A DNA stretch of 64,000 nucleotides from Escallonia rubra (Eukaryota; Streptophyta; Magnoliopsida; Escalloniales; Escalloniaceae), in assembly GCA_033065855.1 (NCBI GenBank), contig JAVXUO010001488.1, positions 1,116,001-1,180,000 of the forward strand, in the 5' to 3' direction. Position 1 is the stretch's first letter. Each line of letters starts with the position of its first letter. Both the position numbers and the translations under genes were made by a program. Positions 10,866 through 21,960 of the stretch are shown here, piece after piece. The notes beneath the pieces were generated by a model. That model worked only from the letters and a program-made list of their open reading frames with translations. It was not told where the DNA came from and made no database searches.

Positions 10866-11830
10866 ATGCAAGTGGACAACTTCTTCAAGCACTTGGACCG
10901 ATACTTTAAGGCATTCGATATTGATGACGAGAAAGGTAAGGTGCACACAGCACTGATATACCTTATGCACAAAGTTGCCTTGTGGAGGAGTCCAAGCTAT
11001 AGTGCGACATTGACAGATGAGAGATGTTCAAGAAAGAACTTAAGAGGCCGTTCTACCTCGAAAGCATGGATGGCGTGGAAATGATCAAGCTATGAAGGTT
11101 GAAGCAGTATTCGCGAATAAGTGAAGGAATACTTAGGTTTTTGATGCTCGAGATCCTGGACATGTCCAAAAGGTATAGGCTTTGCTTTTTCATTGATAGA
11201 TTGCAGCAGTGGGTTCCCACAAGCTAAGGAGGAGGAACCTTGTAACTTGGCCTCCGCCATGACTATTGATAAGCAATTGAAGACTTCAAGTGGGACGATA
11301 GGCCGAAGTCTCTAAGGCACGACCTTGCCAAAGGGAGGGGAGCCCGAAGGCATCATGGTGGCACGTCCAAGGCAACAGATGACGAGTAGAGCGACCACAA
11401 GAGGCATCATAGTATTCACAAGGGAAGAAACACGAGCTCAAGGGTGAGGGATCTCATGACAAGGGTGTGAAGGGCATGCCTAGAGGAGGTTGTTTTCTAC
11501 TGTGGAGAACTGCACTACGCCAGGAATTGCCCACACCATTGCAAGGTAATTGCGCTACTCGAGAAGAAGGAACGGGTAGTGGCAAGGGAGATGATTCCCA
11601 TAACAACGAGGAAATGCATATAAGGGCATTGCAGAAGCTTAATGTCATGGTACAAAAGGAGTCGAAGGAAGCCGCCGACAAGACGAAGAAGAGTAAGAAG
11701 GGACGAGGCTTCCTCAATGCATGGTGGATGTTGATGGGAAGTCCCTCTAGGTTTTGGTGGACACGGGTGCTACCCACAATTTTCATGAGTCTGGGGTTTA
11801 CAGAGACATCATGCTTCCCTATGCATAATA
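10866..11830 (+). pseudogene. Decayed Ty3/gypsy gag-protease fragment
   Basis: The start (VDNFFKHLDRYFKAF, VHTALIYLMHKVALW) resembles retrotransposon Gag with its usual VDNFL-x-LE-YF and TAxxYL-x-ALLWW words. Downstream, in other frames, are a damaged zinc knuckle (FYCGELHYARNCP, about 11486-11535) and an aspartic protease site (VLVDTGATHNF, about 11750-11785) preceded by a stop. Frame changes and stops break the reading frame repeatedly. No LTRs or reverse transcriptase were found nearby, so it is a relic. Confidence 0.7.
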
Positions 11831-12529
11831 ATGGTTCTCTATCTTTGGGAGATGGTGTAAGGTTAGTGATCTCTCTTCTGAGCAGCATTCAAAAATCTTT
11901 CACGGCCTTAGACCAGTACTATGCTACACTCGCTAAGGCTTTTTCTTTTCTTTCTAACTTGCCTCTGGGCTCGCGATCGAAGTTTATTGTCTCCTTCCGA
12001 ATGACACCTATTGTATACTTATCGCTCGTGATAACTCCGTTAAACTTGACGTTCGCTATATTTGTACTGATTATCATTGTAATACGATAAAATACGGGGT
12101 ATAATTGAGCTCCTTCACGAAGCGAAGTAGGTGATATCATATGCCTCTTGTGGTTGTCACTTAGACTTTATTCTAGACTATCTTTGTGTTTTAACTGCTT
12201 TATTATCAATGCAATTCTCTTTCTTAAACTCAATTTAAGATGGCAATGATACTTGAACCATTGTAATAAAACAAGGAGATGTTGTACTTTTACTTTCCGT
12301 TCGTCGTAAACTTAAAGAACTTTTCTATTATCGAGGCTAAGTTTACTCACTTTATTCATTAGTAATTCTGGCCTCGTTGATATGCCGAAAGACTTGAAAA
12401 ATAATATCCCAAAAAATAAATGAATAGAACTTTATTGATATATAATCCAAAACTTTATCAATTTGATTTTATTGGACGTGATGACATATTATAATGGGTA
12501 CCATGTCATACTATAAACTCATAGGTCAT
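11831..12529. other. Intergenic, nothing recognised
   Basis: Possible further retroelement decay downstream of the protease relic, but no domain or LTR boundary is supportable. Confidence 0.3.
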
Positions 12530-12764
12530 GTTTGGCACGCCTAATAAGATATGCCAAAAGGATAAAATAAGAGAAGATTTATTTTTCAGTCGGACAAAGG
12601 AGGATAAGGATTTAATCCCGTATGTGCTTGCGACGAATATCGGAATACAATTCAGGTAACTCTAATATTCAACCAAATTGCAAGCTCAATCACCCACAAC
12701 CACCAAAACACCACCCATTGCAACCCACAACTACAGTAACGCCACCCATCGCACCACCACCATT

Positions 12765-15245
12765 GAATATATCACACCTTAACCACCACTGAACACCCCA
12801 CTACCTCCCTGTCAATTGTCTGTCCCACCAACCCGAATCCCCCCCCCCCCCCATATAGAGACAACAAAAGTCTGTCAGTGGAGCAGGCCAAAAGCGGATG
12901 GGTTCCATGGAGGTGGTGATGTGCAGGCGGTGCACGTTGTGCGATAGTGGGTGTTGTGCCTCCATTGATGCTTGTTGTGATTGATGTCGCGTAGCTTGAC
13001 CCGTTTCTTATCCCCAATTGTCTGGACAAAAACAACCCCTCCCCCCCCCCCTACCTCCCTGTCACCACCACCACCATTGAATATATCACACCTTAACCAC
13101 CACTGAACACCCCACTACCTCCCTGTCAATTGCATGTCCCACCAACACGAATCCCCCCCCCCCATAAAGAGACAACAAAAGTCTGTCAGTGGAGCAGGCC
13201 AGAAGTGGATGGGTTCCGTGGAGGTGGTGATGTGCAGGCGGTGCACGCTGTGCGACAGTGGGTGTTGTGCCTCCATCGATGCTTGTTGTGATTGATGTGG
13301 CGTAGCTTGGCCCGTTTTCTTATCCCCAAGTGCCTGGACAAAAACAACCCCCCCCCCAACTACCTCCCTGTCACCACCACCATTGAATATATCACACCTT
13401 AACCACCACTGAACACCCCACTACCTCCATGTCAATTGCATGTCCCACCAACACGAATCCCCCCCCCCCCAATAAAGAGACAACAAAAGTCTGTCAGTGG
13501 AGCAGGGCAGAAGCGGATGGGTTCCGTGGAGGTGGTGATGTGCAGGCGGTGCACGCTGTGCGACAGTGGTTGTTGTGCCTCCATCTATGCTTGTTGTGAT
13601 TGATGTGGCGTAGCTTGACCCGTTTCTTATCCCCAAGTGTCTGGACAAAAACAACCCCCCCCCCCCCAACTACCTCCCTGTCACCACCACCATTGAATAT
13701 ATCACACCTTAACCACCACTGAACACCCCACTACCTCCCTGTCAATTGCATGTCCCACCAACACGAATCCCCCCCCCCATAAAGAGATAACAAAAGTCTG
13801 TCAGTGGAGCAGGCCAGAAGCGGATGGGTTCCGTGGAGGTGGTGATGTGCAGGCGGTGCACGCTGTGCGACAGTGGGTGTTATGCCTCCATCTATGCTTG
13901 TTGTGATTGATGTGGCGTAGCTTGACCCGTTTCTTATCCTCAATTGTCTGGACAAAAACAACCCCCCCCCCCCCACTACCTCCCTGTCACCACCACCATT
14001 GAATACATCACACCTTAACCACCACTGAACACCCCACTACCTCCCTGTCAATTGCATGTCCCACCAACACGAATCCCCCCCCCCCCCATATAGAGACAAC
14101 AAAAGTCTGTCAGTGGAGCAGGCCAAAAGCGGATGGGTTCCATGGAGGTGGTGATGTGCAGGCGGTGCACGCTGTGCGACAGTGGGTGTTGTGCCTCCAT
14201 CGATGCTTGTTGTGATTGATGTGGCGTAGCTTGGCCCGTTTTCTTATCCCCAAGTGCCTGGACAAAAACAACCCCCCCCCCCCACTACCTCCCTGTCACC
14301 ACCACCATTGAATATATCACACCTTAACCACCACTGAACACCCCACTACCTCCCTGTCAATTGCATGTCCCACCAACACGAATCCCCCCCCCCCCCATAT
14401 AGAGACAACAAAAGTCTGTCAGTGGAGCAGGCCAAAAGCGGATGGGTTCCATGGAGGTGGTGATGTGCAGGCGGTGCACGCTGTGCGACAGTGGGTGTTG
14501 TGCCTCCATCGATGCTTGTTGTGATTGATGTGGCGTAGCTTGGCCCGTTTTCTTATCCCCACGTGCCTGGACAAAAACAACCCCCCCAACTACCTCCCTG
14601 TCACCACCACCATTGAATATATCACACCTTAACCACCACTGAACACCCCACTACCTCCCTGTCAATTGTCTGTCCCACCAACACGAATCCCCCCCCCCCC
14701 CCCCAATATAGAGACAACAAAAGTCTGTCAGTGGAGCAGGCTTGCTGGCGGATGGGTTCCGTAGAGGTGATGATGTGCAGGCAGTGCACGCTGTGCAACA
14801 TTGGGTGTTGTGCCTCCATCGATGCTTGTTGTGATTGATGTGGCGTAGCTTGGCCCGTTTTCTTATCCCCAAGTGCCTGGACAAAAACAACCCCTCCCCC
14901 CCCCCCCCCACACACACACACACACACACACACAACCCAAATTATAAAATTATTTCACGGAAGTGGTGGGATAAAATCAGTTCGGTGGATAGCTAATTCA
15001 CATCTTATATTTGTAACAAAAACCAAATGGTGAATAGAATAGTCTGTCAGTGGAGCAGGCTTGCTGGCGGATGGGTTCCGTAGAGGTGATGATGTGCACG
15101 CTGTGCAACATTGGGTGTTGTGCCTCCATCGATGCTTGTTGTGGTGTAGCTTGACCCGTTTCTTATCCCCAAGTGCCTGGACAAAAATAACAACCCCCCA
15201 CCCGCTCTCCCTCTCCAACCTAAATTATACAATTATTTCACGGAA
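12765..15245. repeat. Tandem satellite, 8 copies of a ~309-bp unit with poly-C tracts
   Basis: The anchor GTCAGTGGAGCAGGC occurs at about 12873, 13183, 13493, 13800, 14108, 14418, 14727 and 15043, giving a 307-316 bp period. Each full unit has CACCACCATTGAATATATCACACC, a first C-run of 10-15, the anchor, GGTGGTGATGTGCAGGCGGTGCACGC in pieces, GGACAAAAACAA and a second C-run. The last unit is shorter and follows a CA repeat. Most minus-strand ORFs of 80-100 codons here are one repeated frame through the unit and are not called as genes. Confidence 0.92.
14910..14934. repeat. (CA)n microsatellite
   Basis: About 12 CA dinucleotides directly after a poly-C run at the end of satellite unit 7. Confidence 0.9.
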
Positions 15246-15469
15246 GTGGTGGGATAAAATTAGTTCGGTTGATAACTAATTCTATTGAGCCCTTATTCTG
15301 CGCCAAACACAGGCAAAGGATTATGGACAGGAATAGGAATAATTAGTAGGAATGGGATGCATCAAAGCTCTATCTTTTAAACCAAATCAGGCTTAAGGCA
15401 GAAGAGTTGCGACTCAAGTCCCTTGAACTAAGGTCAGTCTATCCGATATTATAGCCGAACCGGCGCCAC

Positions 15470-15911
15470 TTTTTGACACCTTGAGTCAATCCCTTCAACC
15501 GCCGCCCTGTAAGTGCTGCTTCTGCCATTGCCGCTTGCTCACCCATTTTTTTGCCCTAATTCCGCCTCTCTCTTTTTTCCCCCTTGCTGCTTAGAAGTCG
15601 GATCTTGGTTTTTCCCTAAAACATAAAAGGTATCTCTTTTAGCTTTTCAAATTGTATGGTGTTGCATCTTTTATCTATGTATGTTGATATATTCAATTTT
15701 CTTTGTTATCTACTTGCATTATATGAATTATCTTTGAGTGCATCTCTTGTTATGCTATGATTACTGGGTAAGCTCAGTTTCCAGCAAAATTAAATATGAA
15801 GGAAAGAAATTGAGTTTCGAGAGGGATGATTAGAGATGGAACATTAGATGACTATGCCCTAATGTAGCACCTTGTTGTATGGCAGTTTGATTCGAACATA
15901 TTTCTTGGGAT
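15470..15911 (+). promoter_or_regulatory. Likely 5' leader with intron of the SMR11-like gene
   Basis: The pyrimidine-rich stretch with CCGCC and CTCTCTC words (15490-15590) ends near AAAAGGTATCTCTTTTAG (about 15625), a plausible donor. It is followed by a T-rich segment up to the coding start. This is inference from composition; a transcript is needed to place it. Confidence 0.3.
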
Positions 15912-16643
15912 ATGGAAACTGAAGCAAGTGCGGTTCAATGGAAGAAAGAGGAAAACGTCTCTCATGATTCCGTGAAGAAGTTGGACAATACTTGTGTTGT
16001 TTTAGAAGCCAAGGATGTCGTTGAGCTGTCTCCGCCGTTGATGGTGCCTGCTAATGGTGGAGCTTCTATCAGGCCTATGACGCCTGATTCTGGCAGAGAG
16101 AACGGCGAAGTGCCTTTTGATGCTGCATCACCAATTACATTGGTTGCTTCGCCTTCTACGCAGTCGGGTTTTGACTCCCACCAGAAGGATGACCCATGTT
16201 CATCAAGTAAAGACAGTCCCCGCACCCCAAAAGAGGGTGTCTTTGACCCATTTGCTCCTGGACCTGACAAGCTCATGCTGGCTCCACATAGGAAACACAA
16301 CCAAGAATCACGTGTTAGTGTTGCGCGTTGCCTTAATTTTAATTCCACTCTGAAGATTGTTGGAGATGCAAAGTGTGAAATTGATGCTGAAATGATCTCA
16401 GACGAAGATATTTTACTGGAAACTGTATATGTTACACTCTTGGAAGCTATTGTTTCAAAACAACAGAGTGAGATGGTTCTTAGGGAACTATCGCCTTTGG
16501 ATCCAAGTCCTGATGGGTTCAAGACGCCTACTTCTGCACCCTGCCTCAATGGTATTGCTGAAACCTGTCCCGGCGCTCCTGTAAAGTCTACGCGGAAGTT
16601 ATCGAACATTGACCAAAATATATGCAGAAAGCTTGAATTCTAA
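15912..16643 (+). CDS. SMR11-like: SMR11-like cyclin-dependent kinase inhibitor (SIAMESE-related)
   Basis: A single 243-codon frame. Two features place it. First, residues 204-225 carry KTPTS followed by I..TCPGAPVK, matching the conserved TPTS...IP..CPPAPRK motif of SIAMESE/SIAMESE-RELATED inhibitors, which bind CDK-cyclin complexes in the nucleus and promote exit to endoreduplication. Second, residues 102-119 (SPRTPKEGVFDPFAPGPD) match what I recall as typical of the longer SMR11 subgroup. SP/TP sites (40-41, 57-58, 73-74, 102-106, 194-200) are candidate CDK targets. There is no membrane segment. The rest is acidic and disordered-looking. A damaged paralogue lies 3.5 kb downstream. The family call rests on these short motifs, so a less specific name (TPTS/CPGAP-motif protein) is the fallback. 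Confidence 0.65.
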   Translation: METEASAVQWKKEENVSHDSVKKLDNTCVVLEAKDVVELSPPLMVPANGGASIRPMTPDSGRENGEVPFDAASPITLVASPSTQSGFDSHQKDDPCSSSKDSPRTPKEGVFDPFAPGPDKLMLAPHRKHNQESRVSVARCLNFNSTLKIVGDAKCEIDAEMISDEDILLETVYVTLLEAIVSKQQSEMVLRELSPLDPSPDGFKTPTSAPCLNGIAETCPGAPVKSTRKLSNIDQNICRKLEF

Positions 16644-16698
16644 TTGGGGAAGTAACTGAACATTGACCAAAGTTTATGCAGAAAGCTTGAATTCTAAT
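16604..16698 (+). repeat. Imperfect tandem duplication across the SMR11-like stop codon
   Basis: GAACATTGACCAAA followed by TATGCAGAAAGCTTGAATTCTAATT occurs at 16604-16646 and again at 16656-16698, 52 bp apart. The first copy encodes the last dozen residues and the stop; the second is in the 3' UTR. Confidence 0.85.
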
Positions 16699-16699
16699 T

Positions 16700-19600
16700 T
16701 TGGATTTGCAGAGAGTTTGAATGCTGGACTTGATGACTCCTTTGGTGATATGTCCAGAATTCGACTTTGCTAATCACTGCTAACTGATTCTATTCGTCAT
16801 AAAGTGGTATGCTTGTAGGGCCAGTTTTTCTTTTGCAGCAATTAGTATAATTTCTCCTTAAGTTTAGTCTTTATTTGTGATGTTGAGAGAATTGTGTTGA
16901 TGGGAACAAGTCTCTCTGCCAAGTTGTACCTTTTGTTTATGAACTACCAAATTTGTACTTTTGAAGTAAGATTGTATAGTTATTTGACATGAATTTAACG
17001 TGGAATATTTCAGGTTCCTTTTTCCCTTTGAGGAAAAAATAGTTTGCAAATTACAGCATATCTTACGATTTATGTCTGCATTTCCTTTCCCACCTATCCG
17101 GGGATCAGGCCCCTCGTCCCAAAACAAACTTGTAGTAGCTTGCTTGTCTGCTTCTGCAGACGTGGTTCAGATACTCTTTGTGATGGTTCACAGTAACAAT
17201 CGGAAACAATGCATTCTAATCCACCCCCCGGCCATGTTAAAGAAAGAGGACTAAGAATGAGCTACTATGCCTATCTATTGGTGTGGTATTGCAGTGACCA
17301 GGAAAGTTTGGCGACATCAGGTATCGTCTCTACACAATCTTTGCCTGGGGTTCCTCTTGGCGAAGAGAGGCGAAGGTTGTCGTAAAAGAACCTGATGCTT
17401 GTATGTTGTATTACATTTTATGTTGTTTTGGTGGATTCTGACCTGGGCAGACTTGTTTGTTGTTACTATGTTTATGAAATCTGCTTAGGTGACATCCTCA
17501 TAATCCTTTGACGTTCTTGTGCTGGATGAAAATATGAATTCCGCTCTGTGATTTTCGAGGTCAGTATCTGCCGTGATTGTGGATTTCCTGTGCTGGAGTA
17601 TTATCTCTGGCGCTGTTGCTGGAAATTGGTTCACTTCCAAGGCGAGACCATCTTTGCCAAAGAAGCCGGAGTTTGGTGCCTTTGAAGGATCAATTCTTCG
17701 GGAAAAGAAAACAGTAAGGTGAGCCATTCCTGCTATTACTGGCATAACTTAGCATGCATGTAGATTCCCTTTCTCAGTTCTGTTGCTCTAAGTTATTTTC
17801 TTTTGGCTGAAAAGATTTTATTTGCAACTGAACTTATCTTCTGTGAGCCATGAACTTTGAGCTGTTCAACTTTAAGCGCATATGAGCCATGAACTTTGAG
17901 CTGTTCAACTTTGAACGCATGATACTAAGCATGCTAGTTACAGCTCGTGCTTTGCATATGCAGTAAAGTTGTTCCTTGTTCATTAACAATAGAATATGTT
18001 TGAGTCGAAAGCTTGCAAAAGATATATACATCATGTTGATCAACACAGAAGATCATTTATTACTTTACCACGAGTTTCTAGAAAGTTTTTATAGACATCC
18101 TTGGCCAATATTCATTCTGTGATTAGTACATGTTGCTCCTGCAGGGACAGATGAACTGCGGGCGGGTCAGATTGGAGTGCATAAAATCAGAGAAGCATTG
18201 ATGAATTCTCGGATAGTTATGGAGGAAGGAAGGAAAATTGAAACAAATTGTGATATATCAACATCAGTTAGTAAGCAATGGAGACATCAATTAACTTCCA
18301 TCGTGAAGTTCATGAGTGAGTTTGCTTTAATTTCTGCGGATTCAACCAATTAGTTGGAATGGTATTAGCAGTGTAATTATGATGGTCAAAACCAACTTTG
18401 GTTCTACTGCTAACAGCGAATACACAGCCAAATAGAAATCCAGATTCATAAAGAATATTGCTTCATTCCATCCGATAAATCATAAACCGCTTGAATGCTA
18501 GATTTTCATTTACAGCGGACACACCGGAGGCACTAATGAGGAATATCCTACCTGGCACTATCAGCAAAAGAAAAGGATTTAGAGCACCTTATATTGCCGG
18601 GACTTGCCAATACGGATGAGGGACGTATCTATCAAATGGTTTTAGCAGTGCCAAGATTCTGATTTAGGTGATGCCGTGGAATAGGTTGTAAGTTCAAGAT
18701 TTGCAATTAAACATTATCAGATCAGATTACTTGGGGATGAACTGTATGCAACTCGTGCAATTTTAGTTTTGAAGTGTAAATAAGCATTTGCTCTTTGAAC
18801 GATTGTAGCTCCTTTTTCGCAATGGTTGATCTCAGTAATTTAGCGAGCAGTGCGAGTTCTTGGCCAGTTGGCCTCTTGGGTGAGTACTTCCCTCTAAACA
18901 AGCTTTCAGGCTCCGAGGGGTTGATTCAATGCTCCACCTCTTCCAACAACGCTCTAGGGATTCTATACTACTGCACTATCCGCGCCTCTTTAACGTCCCT
19001 GGATGTCAAATGGGTTGCGTAAATTAGGCAACACTTTAGATGCAATGTGCAACTTGGGTTGCGAACTGTGGGAGATGGAAGACAGGAGGACTGTAGGAAG
19101 GTAGTTCATGTGGTTACTATTAAGAAATAGGAGGAGATGCAAGATCCTTGGGTGCCAAAGAGAGTTATTCTCGCTGAAGTGTAAGACAGATAGTAAACCG
19201 GTGTATAGACGCTACCCTTTACTTGCCATGCCAGCAAGTAATTCTCAATGCTTTATATGTATCCAGGACAGCAATGTAACTTTTTCTTAATTAAATTTAA
19301 GAACTTCACTAATATGGAAGTAACAAGATTGAATGACAAATCTGAAAGAGCGAGTTCGCTGCAAAAGAAAGCTAATAAACTTCAAAGTTAATACCTATCG
19401 GACTAAATAATACATTCCTCCCCTACTTGTATGGTATTCCAGGTGATGCGCGAGGACGACAAGTCCAAGTGAGCCGATACTCAGCATGGCCGATACCTGG
19501 AATGAAATTTTCTTAGTTCTTCCAGAAAACAACAAATATCTTAGCATTTTGAATTCTACAAATGTAGCTGAAGTGACTATATAGCAATGCTTCAGAAACT

Positions 19601-20169
19601 TTAGTGATGGAAGTGGAGCTCAATGATTAAAAGTGGAGCTTTAATCTTAATTGCCTAAATTTTGGCTTGTTCTAGCATCAAATTATATATAGTTTTTGCG
19701 AAGCATTTTGCAGTCAGAGAAATAGGCGACACAACCATCTTGAAGCACAAGTTGCTTTGAAAAAAGTCATAACTGCGGTGTCAAATACTTAGCCTAATAT
19801 TTTAAGTAAACTTAAGAATTTTCGTCTTTTTGTGAACTATTTTCTTGGAAGTGATATATTTAATTGAAGGAGAATGCACATTTTTAAACTCCGGTATACC
19901 CGTTTACAATTTATTTATCGCTAAAAAGACTAATATTATGTCTGAGGCATCCTTTACAAAGACGTAGGTAAAGCATGGTAGGCTAGCTCTACCTCTATTG
20001 GGCTGACGCAATAACCCTAGGAGTATTTTTCTTTTGCTTTTGCCGTGGAATATGAATGTAACGGTGTGCTGGGATCATAGAATTGATAGAACTTTCTTTC
20101 TAATTTAATTACTTGGAACGGCAAATAAAAGGAACTAAAGTTAAATTTCATGGGATTTGACTTGATTTG
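16700..20169. other. Intergenic between SMR11-like gene and its decayed copy
   Basis: No convincing gene. Short ORFs (17000-17254, 17485-17745 minus, 18795-19022) match nothing I recognise. A 39-bp tandem duplication (TGAGCCATGAACTTTGAGCT...) sits at 17844-17921. The 3' flank words CTTTATTTG and TGATGTTGAGA-ATTG near 16870 recur near 20640-20690 after the decayed copy, so the duplicated unit included 3' flank. Confidence 0.4.
17844..17921. repeat. 39-bp tandem duplication
   Basis: Two head-to-tail copies starting TGAGCCATGAACTTTGAGCT differ at one or two bases (TTTAAGCGCATA against TTTGAACGCATG). Confidence 0.9.
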
Positions 20170-20170
20170 T

Positions 20171-20533
20171 TTCTTTGTCGACATTAAGTTCCGTCTCCCA
20201 CCAGAATGATGGCCGGTCTGCATTAGAGGAAGATAGCCCCCGTACCCCGAAGGATGTAGCTTTGATCCATGGGCTCCTGGTCCATGTAGTGTCAAGTTTA
20301 AACCCGGTGATGGAAGTTATGAAACTGATGCTGAACCAATTTCAGGAGTACATTATATTCTTTGGGAAACTCAGATTGCAGAAATCTCTTCTCCAGATTC
20401 AAGTCCCGATGGATATGAGACGCCTACTTCTGCACCTCGTCTCCGTGTTATTGCTGAAACATGTCCTGGCGCTCCTGTAAAGGCTACGCGGAAGTTAAGC
20501 CACGACATAAGGATGATGAAGAAAGCTTGTTAA
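20171..20533 (+). pseudogene. Decayed copy of the SMR11-like gene
   Basis: The segment encodes SHQNDGRSALEEDSPRTPKD in one frame. A one-base loss near 20256 then moves the match to the next frame, where FDPWAPGP, SSPDSSPDGYETPTSAP and IAETCPGAPVKATRKLS follow before a TAA at 20531-20533. These line up with residues of the 15.9-kb gene in order, but the first 85 residues or so and much of the middle are missing. There is no start context. It is best read as a truncated, frameshifted duplicate; an unusual intron across the shift is less likely. Confidence 0.75.
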
Positions 20534-21470
20534 GTTGCGATCTTGAGATAAGCAGAGGAAGGAGAAGAATCTTTGGTGATGAAAACAAGATCGGAATCAG
20601 TTATCACTGCTAGTCGTGCATATTGCCATGGATTGTAGGCTTTATTTGCATCTGGAACAAGTCTTTAGCTCGTGATGTTGAGAATTGCTGGACCTTTTCT
20701 GGACAAGTTTATACTTTTTCCGTGTGTTGAGGGATTCCTTAGTAGTTTGGACATGAATCAAAGTTCCGTATACCCTTTACAGCAAATTCATTGTGGAAAT
20801 TATATCTTTTGCGTTATTTGTGGCCTTTTTTGGTACATTGCTCTGTGTTACTTTGTGCGTCTTTTGCAAATTCGGACACCAATTATGGTCCTTTCATGTC
20901 TGATGATCTAGTTTGCACCAACATTCTTGAAGAAGGCTCCAACCCCAAAAGAGAAGGAAAAGCTTGCAGTGATCGAGCATTATAGCCAAACAATGCTTGA
21001 AAGAGGCAAAGGATGCTGTGGTTGATCCTGCTGCTTATGTGGTATGGTTTGCTATTTTTGGGTTCAGCAGACTTGTGCTTTCCGCTCCCACGTAGTTCTC
21101 TCTCGTTACTATCGTTGCTAGATGATTACATCCATGTCCTTACCTTTCATTGTACATCGTTAGCTCCATCTTCCCCTACCATGCCACTGACTGCAGGTTT
21201 AGGGTGCTAATAGTCTTTAGGCCACTTGCTATGGTAGGGGTCCTCTTGATGTAAACAATTCTTCATTTTTGATTGAGAGATGAATACATCAATATGTGAA
21301 GCTCACTATCCAACGCCGTGGAAGCTCTACGGTTCACGTGTATCCTGATAGCTACGCATAAGCCCTACTTAACATGATGGTTGACTTTTATCTTTGCAGA
21401 ATTCATGATTAAACAACTGGCTATGGCACTTGCACTCTTCCCTTAGGACCCTCACCTTAGGAAATAATCC
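20534..21470. other. Intergenic, nothing recognised
   Basis: The 3' flank of the decayed SMR copy is followed by unremarkable sequence with only short ORFs. Confidence 0.35.
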
Positions 21471-21475
21471 AACAG

Positions 21476-21960
21476 CTAGTTGACGCTTAGATATTGCAAA
21501 GACGTGTTTCTTGATGAGCCGATGCCTTCCCAGGAATGGTGGTATGTGTTTCCACGGAGAGTTACCCTGCTAACACATCGTGGATGACCAGCGACGCCAT
21601 GTTTGTCCGGAGCAAGCCGAGTACAAGCATTAGCAGACACGTAATAGTGTGGACCCCATTGGCGGAACGAAACCACTGTCCAGGACAGCCTCCCCGACTT
21701 GCTTTCCCCTGTGAATAACTAGACTTGTGCCACCTTGCCTGCTCTTGAAGCTAGCATGATTCGGGTTTTCAACCTGGATTTTGAGGTTAAGGGTTACTTT
21801 CAGTTCTATCCGGCCAATCGGTAACGAGAAGACAGGTGCAGCACCGTCAATGGCCACATATAGGAGCTGGGTACGGAGCCAAGATGAAAGTAATGCCAAC
21901 CCGCCTTCAATTCTGCGCATTCTTCTAACAGCTGTCACGAGCTGTGTCCTTTTAGCGAAT
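21476..21960 (-). pseudogene. Decayed LEA_2 family copy
   Basis: The minus-strand frame ending at 21630 contains VTLNLKIQVENPNHASFKS and GKQVGEAVLDSGFVPP. This matches the LEA_2 pattern seen intact at 23.8 kb (NITLDVNLSVQNPNKVGFKY, RGEVVGEVPLPAGKI). Downstream, a shifted frame gives LVLGLLRTN, DVLAG and then a TAA where the intact genes continue toward the C-terminus. Frameshifts and a stop break the domain and the transmembrane N-terminus is not found. It is a third, older LEA_2 locus in this cluster. Confidence 0.65.

Larger units (their letters stand above)
12530..15313. mobile_element. Possible TIR element carrying the 309-bp satellite
   Basis: Left CATGTTTGGCACGCCTAATAAG (about 12528-12549) and right complement GTGTTTGGCGCAGAATAAG (about 15293-15312) look like short inverted repeats of the TGTTTGGC type that ends many plant miniature elements. 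They enclose the satellite array. No transposase and no secure target duplication were seen. Confidence 0.3.

Noticed and set aside
12772-15232. Repeated minus-strand ORFs of 80-100 codons
   Set aside because: The same frame recurs in most satellite units and starts at varied poly-C positions; there is no domain and no splice logic.
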